This document shows positions 56,431 to 64,000 of a stretch of DNA of 64,000 nucleotides, piece after piece (the first letter of the stretch is position 1; the number at the start of each line of letters is the position of its first letter). The stretch is from Symsagittifera roscoffensis (lineage: Eukaryota; Xenacoelomorpha; Acoela; Convolutidae). The stretch lies in NCBI RefSeq assembly GCF_963678635.1, contig NC_087063.1, forward strand, positions 2,022,073 through 2,086,072, given 5' to 3'. The notes below the pieces were generated by a model. It worked only from the letters and a program-made list of their open reading frames with translations, was not told the DNA's origin and searched no databases. The translations under genes were made by a program, and so were the position numbers.

Positions 56431-57012
56431 AACTTGCTTTATGGGAAGAATACCAAAGACGGATCTTTTACATGCATTAAGGAATTCTGTCGCTACTCAA
56501 AATTCTGAAAAAATTGTTTTGTTATGATGCATATCAGCAACAAAACTGCTTACTTCATGAACAAAACGCCTTAAAACTTTGGCCTCTAGTTCCATTTTCT
56601 TACTTTCTTAAGGAATCCGGTTCAAGCTTTGTGGGAAAAATGGAAAAAGCCTGTGAAATTCTAACCAGTTTAAAGTTCAACGAGTGTGGCGTCGTAATGG
56701 GCTTCAAGTGTCAATACGAGGAAGCATTTACGTCTCAATTTTAGATTTCAAATATCAGCAGGTATTCAAATTGGATGTCAGGGTACTATATAGGGTATCC
56801 AGGATTCGAATTGGCACAAAAAAGTATATTGCAATAAAAACCCGAAGTTAACTCTCATGTTACAATTAAAAAACTCGTTTTTTTAAATTTTCAAATAGAA
56901 ACATTTTTATTTGAGTTGTGTTTGAGTATAAATTGTCTAACTATCTCAATCAAATCTTTCATTAATCATTCTTTAAATCATACATGCTTTTTCTGTCTTT
57001 AATATATATGAG
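56431..57012. other. no supported gene; second half of a dispersed repeat pair
   Basis: A 76-residue plus-strand frame at 56514-56744 has fairly balanced composition but no splice or family support. 56825-56990 is the partner of the repeat at 54137-54330. Confidence 0.35.
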
Positions 57013-57018
57013 TTTATT
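57013..57018 (-). promoter_or_regulatory. poly(A) signal AATAAA of the copper transporter gene
   Basis: Canonical hexamer on the minus strand, 14 bases after the TGA stop at 57034-57032, implying a very short 3' UTR. Confidence 0.75.
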
Positions 57019-57031
57019 CTGCTCGTGACTA

Positions 57032-59997
57032 TCATCCGCAGTGTTCGTGTTTAGTCGGATCCGAGGCACACCACCAGCCGAAGAGGAAGAAGCCGACTGT
57101 GTATCCGAAGATGACGGCAACGAAGAGCCAGACGTTAAAGGTCATCACCACCAGCATAAGCAGGTATCCCAGACTCATCTGGATCAGGTGCAGCACAGTC
57201 TGCATCAAGTGCTCAGAGGAGAATATTTTGCTTAAAAAACATCAACCTTTTTTGTGAGGCTTCATGTCTTTTTCTGACTTCACTAAGTATTTCAAAAACG
57301 GATTTTGAAAAAAAGTTAGTATGAAAGTAAAAACTAGTTATAAAAAAGGAAACCGTTTAGTTTTCTGTTTCAATCAAGCACGGAGAAGGAAGGAACTATG
57401 GGCGTAAGTTGGGTTTTTCCACTTGATTTCAGGTTACCTCAAAATGTTCGTATATGCATTAAGAAAGACATCAAATTAAAAACTCTTTCAAGCGTAACCA
57501 TTATAATTATGGGTATAATGCAACTGTAAGTGAAATTCGCAAACTGTAGGCAGCAGTCAGAAATTGAAAGCAAAATCGGCAAACTTAGAGCGGAATCATC
57601 GGAATTCATGGATTCCGCATACATTTCCGGAAGCCGCTTACAGTTTGCAAAAGCCGGATAAACTAGGAGTATTTTCTCGTTGCAAAATCCGCGAAAAAAC
57701 TAATGTAATGACAATATATACGCTACACGTAATCGAGCGCGGAATCCATGGAAAGCTTAAAGACTTGTCTCTGGACTACAGTGATCTACAGACACCAAAG
57801 TTTGCGCCTACTCAATGCATAGTTTGGCCTCGTAATGCCCGGAAACATTATATCAAAACATCTTGTCTTTTCTGGTGAAATTCCCGTGTGTTTAGATTAA
57901 TTTTTTATCTTAGTTAGGTACGTGACGTCAGAGTTAATCAAAGTTTGCCCGGATAAATTGGCAAAAAAACAATATCAATTCGACAAGTGAGCGATTTACA
58001 ATCAAGTACATGCTCTGAAGTTTTTTTCTCGAACTCTTTTGCTTCTAGGTACAATAATGTAAGAGTAAATATTACCTTATTATGTCTTGTAATTAAGATG
58101 ACTGATAATTTTTGGGAAGTTTTTGATTCGAAGCTTTCAAATTAACATTGCTACATACGGAGGTGCAGATTTGTTTGGGTTCACAAGTGACTTCTTGCAG
58201 TCGGCACTCATTTCCATGAGGGGTCTAGAGCTGTTCACACTTGTTGATGAATTCATAGAGTTCATCTGGCAGACGAAGTTACGAAGTGCTTTCACTCCCT
58301 CATAAATCACAGCCAGCAGAAACCAACAGATGCAGGAGAGGGCTAGTTCTGCAGGTAAAAAGAGGATAAATTAAAAATGAAAGACTGGTAATTGATCTGA
58401 AATTATGAGAAGTAATAATACATTGTTTTCAGGAAGGAATCATTTATTTCCCTATAATTTACACAATTATTTTTTATCGAAGAAATCTCATCTTGAAAAA
58501 ACACAATTATCTTTACAATCTTTCTGAGAAAAGAAAGAATTTTTTTGCTTATGAAGTTCATTTGTTTATACTTTTATCCATTTTATCCGTTTTGCAGTAT
58601 TCAAACCATCTTGCAAAGTTAACCTGGTTGTGTTAGTTTAAATCCAAGAATACAGAGAAATCATCTCGCAAAATGATTTTTTCTTTTTTCATTTTTTGCG
58701 TTAAAAAAGTTGCAATGAGCCCCCAGTTTGAATTAATGAGTTTATTAATACTTTGATCTCAAAAATTTCACGTAGACCCAAAACAGTAAAACTCGCAAAA
58801 AAGGACACTGATCAGCTTACAACAACAGCCAGTTATAAGAAATTATAACTCACGCCATGTCTCTTTGGTTTCCCATTTGTCCCACAGAATTGTGACGTCA
58901 CTGCTGGCATAGAACGTCATCTACTCAAATGAAAATTTCAGACCCTTTTTGATCGTTTTTCGAAAAAGAAGGACAATTAATAAACAGTCAGTTTGATTTT
59001 CAGATTTTTTGCATTTTTTTAAAACATTTTTTTTAAATTCAGTGAAAAATAATCTTCTAAAATTTATTAGGATTGAAAATTGTGGAAAAGTTTTTTGACA
59101 TAAATTTAGAAAATTGATTGTATCTGTCACCATTGTTTTGAAGTGACTGTTGAAAATAATTTTCCATTTTCAAAGCTTTCGCTCAATGTCAACGAACCGT
59201 TTAAAGTTTGCAAGGAATTCAATGGACGAAAGACCGTTAAATATAACAAAAACTGGCTTCGAAATCTACATAAACAATTTTAAAACAAAACTTTCATTCA
59301 TTTTTTGAAAAGTAAAATAAAAACTTACTACCAGTTGTTTTATTCTCACGATTGATTTTTTAGAACAAATTTGAACTCAAGACGAGTTTGAAACTCTGAA
59401 TATGACAAGTTTTTGTTTTTAAATTAGATGAAATCCGTTTTGTTGCTAAAAATTTTCCCCCATTTCTTGAGCGGATAAGCTTTGAAGGAAGGAAATCCCG
59501 TGATAAACCATTATTTTTTTTATAATTCGACTTCGACGTTCTCACTGGAAACACTGCAACGTATTCGCTAACGCCCTGTAAGCGCTATGATATGGTGCAA
59601 ATGCAAGCTATTCATTCTAAGACAAACTTAATTACATTTTTTCAATAGTATCATGGGGAACAGGAAAAATTTGGGATCATTTATTGTCAAAGAGTTATGA
59701 CGATTCTCTCGTAGGGACTTCTCGTATTATCACCAGCCACTCGAAACCGTTCCAAACTTTGAACTGATTTTCTGATGGGGTAGAAAAAAACTAGTTTGGT
59801 TGGGACGATTTCTAACATTATTTCTATTACATTTATCTTAGTATCGTGAAAAGACCTGCCTAGGATGTCACCATTCCGATTTTAAGATTGACTTTCAGAT
59901 GGGGTAAAAAAATGGTTTCGTATCTCGACAATGGTTAAAGAAATCATACCTGCATCATCATGTCCATAGATCCGTTCATGGACGTCATGTTGTCCAT
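57032..59997 (-). CDS. SLC31A1: CTR1-type high-affinity copper transporter (SLC31 family)
   Basis: A trimeric plasma-membrane Cu(I) importer by family. Four exons: 59997-59950, 58920-58854, 58348-58155 and 57211-57032. Junctions are phase 0, 1 and 0, with donors GTATGA, GTGAGT and GTAGCA. The spliced product is 162 residues, normal for CTR1. The short extracellular N-terminus is Met-rich (MTSMNGSMDMMMQ, then MTFYAS), the copper-loading motif just before the membrane. TM1 is LALSCICWFLLAVIYEG. A cytosolic loop precedes HLMQTVLHLIQM. TM2 carries MxxxM (MLVVM) and TM3 carries GxxxG (GYTVG) before FFLFGWW. The C-terminus HEHCG resembles the metal-binding HCH tail. The exon 3 donor is the least certain boundary. 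The ATG at 59997 is the first in a Met-rich exon; 5' UTR and promoter were not placed. It looks intact. Confidence 0.93.
57564..57878. repeat. dispersed repeat in copper transporter intron 3
   Basis: Contains GACTTGTCTCTGGACTACAG and GCATAGTTTGGCC, which recur as GACTTGTCTCTGGATTCCAT and TGCGCTGTTTGGCC at 18883-18943 and 24655-24715. The open frame here is therefore read as repeat, not exon. Confidence 0.4.
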
Positions 59998-60862
59998 ACC
60001 TGAGTGAATCATTTTATTCGTAAGAGAGTTTATTAAAATCGCTTTGTAATGATTTTAGTTTGATGGCATTTTAAGCTTTGAAGAAACAATGATTTCTCTT
60101 TTATGCTTGGACTTTGATTCAATATTTTATGAAGTTCATCAAACAATTAGACCGTCAGAATTGTGTTTCGCCGTGCGATAGTATTGTTACTTTAACTTGT
60201 AGTCCCAGTTAGTATCTACTTTTGCTCTTTAAACTAATTTTAGATTTAACTCAATGCTAAACTGGTACTTTTAAGGATCAGTTGATGGTATTCAGAATCT
60301 ATATAACAGCACACAAAACAATTAAGTCGAAACGACGCCTTGAGATCATGAAAGTTTAGCCGCAGTTTATTCTACGATTAAATTGGAATTCAAATCTTTG
60401 TTTGACCTTACCTAACCCTCGCCAGAGGCTGAACACGTGACATGTATTTTTCAGAGACATGTTATCCTAGACAGAGATAGACTAAAAATTTGGGACTAAA
60501 AATTAGGCGCCATTAGCTGGATCTCGGCGCACTTGTTTCTCTACACTTTTTTGTTTGCCTTTTTGTACCACTCTTGGCCAGTCGAGAGATGTGCTTGAAC
60601 AGGATTTGAACAGTTTTTAGGTTTTTTTTTTAAATCAAAAAGTTCCCTTGAGTGACATCAAGTTCAAATGTTTTCACTGGCAGCTCTCATTGGAAGCAAC
60701 TTTGTGCTGAAAAAGTACCATGCGCTCGCTATTTGGACTCAACAGGAAAGCTCAAGTTGAACTAAAGTGATCGGAAACAAACTGAAGTGTTCTCTTTTAT
60801 TTCATATTTTAGCAAAAATTACAGAACATACTATTATTAAGGTTCTTTTTGTTAAAGGAATG
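59998..60862. other. upstream flank of the copper transporter, no feature resolved
   Basis: Probable 5' UTR and promoter region on the minus strand. I could not identify a convincing TATA box, initiator or metal-response element cluster close to the first exon. Confidence 0.35.
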
Positions 60863-61976
60863 AGATTATCCTTCAAAACATTCAAATTTTGAATTTTTTT
60901 TTGTCATTCAGACACAGAAAAAACCAAATGTTTTGATGGTTTTTGTGTTTGAGAAAATTTGGAACAAAAAACTGGCAACAAATCTGTCAAGATTTTGTTA
61001 CGGTAATCACCTGGTATTCTTTTGATTAGGAAGCCAAAATCTGTTTTATAACTGCGCACACACTTTTCCAGGTTGACAAAAAGTCTTAGAATTTTTCTTA
61101 CAAGAATCTTACAACTTCTCACAGAATTAGGCTCTAAGAATGTTACAAGATAGGGAAGTTTTCTCTGAAGACAGTTTTAAGATAATGAAATTTGTTACAA
61201 GATTGTTCTAAGATAGGAAAGTTTTTTATAAGAAAGTTGTAAGATTTCGGATTTTTCCTACTTTTTCGGGTTTCTCGTGGGCTTACAACAGCTGCTCTGG
61301 ACAACCCCAAAGAATTATTTTATCTTGATTCCAAGGACCCATCTTTTACATGTGCTAGCGGGTCTGTAGCTGAAATCCAGACACAAGTGTTGATTACAGA
61401 AATTTTCTTCAGGAATCGAGATTATTCTTCAAAACATTCAAATTTTGAATTTTTTTTTGTCATTCAGACACAGAAAAAACCAAATGTTTTGATGGTTTTT
61501 GTGTTTGAGAAAATTTGGAACAAAAAACTGGCACTAAATTTGTCAAGATTTTGTTACAGTAATCACCTGGTATTCTTTTGATTAGGAAGCCAAAATCTGT
61601 TTTATAACTGCGCACACACTTTTCCAGGTTGACAAAAAGTCTTAGAATTTTTCTTACAAGAATCTTACAACTTCTTACAGAATTAGGCTCTAAGAATGTT
61701 ACAAGATAGGGAAGTTTTCTCTGAAGACAGTTTTAAGATAATGAAACTTGTTACAAGATTGTTCTAAGATAGGAAAATTTCTCATAAGCAAGTTGTAAGA
61801 TTTCGGATTTTTCCTAAATTTTCGGGTTTCTCGTGGGCATCCATCAGCTGCTCTGGACAACCCCAAAGAATCATCTTATCTTGATTCCAAGGACCATCTT
61901 TTACATGTGCTAGCAGGTTTGTAGCTGAAATCCAGACACAAGTTATGATTACAGAAATTTTCTTCAGGAATCGAGT
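60863..61976 (+). repeat. tandem duplication, 556-bp unit x2
   Basis: 60863-61420 and 61421-61976 are nearly identical: GTCATTCAGACACAG at 60903 and 61459, TCTTCAGGAATCGAG at 61409 and 61965. Each unit contains repeated TTACAAGA / CTAAGATAGGAAA words. No gene. Confidence 0.85.
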
Positions 61977-62684
61977 GACAAACTAAATTGTTTGTTGAAA
62001 CTAAGTGTAAAGTAGTTTTCTGGATTCCAGAGGTGTTTTGATGTTTTGTCGCTGGTTTTCAGAACTTTCAGAATGCCGTTTTTTGAGAGTCTAGAAGAAT
62101 GTAACTAAATTCTGTAATATTAACCGACAAAATTTAGATCATAGAAAGATCAAATTAAGGGTATTAGCAATTTGCTCTAATAATAATTTAAAAAAAGTAA
62201 TAATCAAAATCATATTAGAACCATAATGGTAATTATAACAATCATAATAAATTTTTATAACAATAACAATCATAATTAAGTATTTGTTTAGGAATCAGGC
62301 ACATTACATAAACTATTTATTATAACTGCTCAATTTTCATAGCGCCAATTCAAATGGTCACCGTAAGGCTGCAAGACTGTTTGCAAGTGCTATTTGAGAG
62401 CAATTTGGAGAATGAGAATCCATGTTTTTGTTTTTAACAATTGAAACCTTAAAATTTGCATAAAACCTTTTTTTGATGTAGTATAAATCAGAAAAACCTA
62501 ATAATTTTTTTTTTTTGAGACAAACTAATTACTCATCAAAAAAAGTTCAACCGTTTTCAACAACTAGTTTTTGCACAAAAATTAGTATCATGTAGATATA
62601 GGTTTCTCTATTTATGAACAAAAGTGTCCAATTTCGTTGCTGGGCATCAATATTAACAAAACCTTATAGTCTAGTTTGACAATC
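61977..62684. other. AT-rich, no gene recognised
   Basis: No supported coding sequence; ATAACAATCATAAT-type low complexity at 62215-62290. Confidence 0.4.
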
Positions 62685-62780
62685 TTATTGTTAACTCCTT
62701 CACTCATTTTTTAAAATAAATTTTATTCATCTTATTATTAACTCCTTAACTCATTTTCTAAAATAAAATTTACTCATAGC
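62685..62780 (+). repeat. ~50-bp tandem duplication
   Basis: CTTATTGTTAACTCCTTCAC and CTTATTATTAACTCCTTAAC start two adjacent diverged units, each ending in TAAAATAAA.TTTA.TCAT. Confidence 0.6.
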
Positions 62781-63139
62781 AAATAGGGTTTGCAAAGTTC
62801 TGGTCCGCGTGTCACTAAAATTTGCATGCTTATTTCTTTTGATATTATGACAATATTCACATCTTTACTTGTATAATTTTTCCTATTAAGTTTTGTTAGT
62901 ATTTTAAGAGCTTTTATGGATGTAGCTCATAGATTCAGCAAACATTGTTGTTTCATGTCGTTGATCTTACTTCATCGAGTTTTCTTTTCCAATTGATAAT
63001 TCTCATAAAACATTTCGTTGTTTCTGTAGTTCATCTAGAAGTTTTAGGTACAGCTATTAATCAAAATTCCCTGTTGATAAATTGGTTTTATGCAGCTTTT
63101 GAAAACTATCATGAAATATTCAACTGATAAAATGTTTCT

Positions 63140-64000
63140 AGTTTGGCAGTGAAACGAAATGAATTTTGCTCATCTATTTTTCACGTTTTGGATATGTGCA
63201 GTGAAAATTAGGTTGAAATCAAATTGAACTCCTAAATATGTAACATCAGTTTCTGTTTTTAGGGCAATCCCTCTGAAACTTATCAAAAGTTTTAAAGTTT
63301 TAAAGCTGAAAGCAATTGTTTTGGTTTTGCCTTGATTCATTGTAATTTTATTTGCCATCTATGTTTCTATGTTGTCAAATCTAGATCTTGTTTGCTTCCG
63401 TAATTTGTATGTAGCTTTTATAAGCTCTCATGAATTGTTTAGCCGATCACTTGTTTCTTGTTTTGTAGAGAAACGAAATTAATTTTGCGCATCTATTTTC
63501 CACTTTTCGGATATGTTTAGAGAATTTTAGGTTCTGATCAATTTGAACTCCTAAAACTGCAACAATAATTTCTGTTTTTAGTGCATTCTCTCAAAAATTT
63601 ATCAATTTTTTTCTTCAAGCTGAAAACAACTTTTTTGTTTTTGTCTTGCTTCATCATAAATTTATTTACCATCCATATTTCTATGTGGTTCAAATCTAGA
63701 TCATAGTTGTCCTCTGAAACTTCGCCATGTATAATGGTATCATCTGCAAAAGAACCACGTTGGTAATTTGGGAATCTCGGGGACATCATTGATGTAATAA
63801 AGAAAAAAGTGGACCCATAAGTAACCCTTGAGGAACCCCCTCCCCTTACACAAACCCCATCCTTTTTCAAATTTAATTTTCTTTGTTTGATTTAATTGGA
63901 CAACACAGTAACGGTTGTCGAGATATGATTTAAGAAACGGAAATCTTTGCCTCTCAATCCGTAAACTGAGCATCTCCAAAGCAAGTTTTTATGGTTCACA
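63140..64000 (-). pseudogene. decayed second non-LTR retrotransposon, RT domain, cut by window end
   Basis: Minus-strand frames with SYLDNRYCVVQLN and FFLYYINDVPEIPK (motif before the active site), then FADDTIIHGE, a catalytic FADD box, and IEIWMVNKFMMKQDKNK. A different frame at 63358-63170 repeats the distal part (NKITMNQGKTKTIAFSFKT, then VTYLGVQFD), so the RT thumb region is present twice (63140-63420 and 63465-63740). Jockey/CR1-like by general appearance. Multiple frameshifts. The N-terminal part lies beyond 64000. Confidence 0.7.

Noticed and set aside
56514-56744. 76-residue plus-strand open frame next to the copper transporter
   Set aside because: Composition is fairly protein-like, but there is no recognisable family, splice signals or neighbours.
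57564-57878. 104-residue open frame in copper transporter intron 3
   Set aside because: Overlaps a dispersed repeat also found at 18883 and 24655.
61054-61616. TGCGCAC words resembling metal-response elements upstream of the copper transporter
   Set aside because: Only one per duplicated 556-bp unit, more than 1 kb from the first exon, and fully explained by the tandem duplication.

Overview
This is a gene-poor, AT-rich stretch of an animal nuclear genome, probably an invertebrate. The evidence is split genes with GT-AG introns and matching phases, a CTR1-type copper transporter, chymotrypsin-fold proteases with a secretory signal, BEL/Pao and LINE retroelements, and very many non-autonomous inverted-repeat elements. 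No species can be named from the sequence.

Layout. 1241-2122 (+) holds the last two exons of an unidentified serine/glycine-rich protein ending in one hydrophobic segment (tail anchor). 2826-3906 is a terminal-inverted-repeat element with internal repeats; a related inverted piece lies at 42067-42500. 5236-7380 is a tandem pair of GC-rich foldback units, with a third partial copy at 8233-8757. 8091-16250 is derived from a BEL/Pao LTR retrotransposon: a decayed pol relic with integrase, then a tandem array of about six ~1.05-1.14 kb units, each an integrase C-terminal fragment plus 3' non-coding sequence. A segmental duplication follows (copies ending near 19425 and 25192). It carries two chymotrypsin-like protease genes: the left is a pseudogene (lost start and signal peptide, lost splice acceptor), the right is nearly intact but has a poly-C tract at one exon end.

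26058-39928 is dominated by a family of ~0.9 kb elements with CCCGGGTTGACC ends (five copies here, a sixth at 54434, one solo end), two ACCCGC-ended elements, and a three-exon minus-strand gene (37325 to 31740) for a caspase-like peptidase with a long C-terminal extension. One of the transposons, itself carrying a nested insertion, sits in that gene's 3.5 kb intron. 43695-48200 holds an inverted and direct duplication complex built around the 3' end of a broken minus-strand LINE. 49137-53260 is a ~431 bp satellite with higher-order structure. 57032-59997 (minus) is a four-exon copper transporter with a canonical poly(A) signal 14 bases past its stop. The right edge has a 556 bp tandem duplication and a decayed second LINE that runs out of the window.

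The three cellular genes with supportable functions or folds (chymotrypsin-like protease, caspase-like peptidase, copper transporter) have no evident joint pathway. The main story is repeat-driven remodelling. I did not find a clearly new multi-gene system. The best candidates for novelty are the caspase-like gene with its C-terminal extension, the BEL/Pao-tail array abutting duplicated protease genes, and the several families of self-complementary elements.
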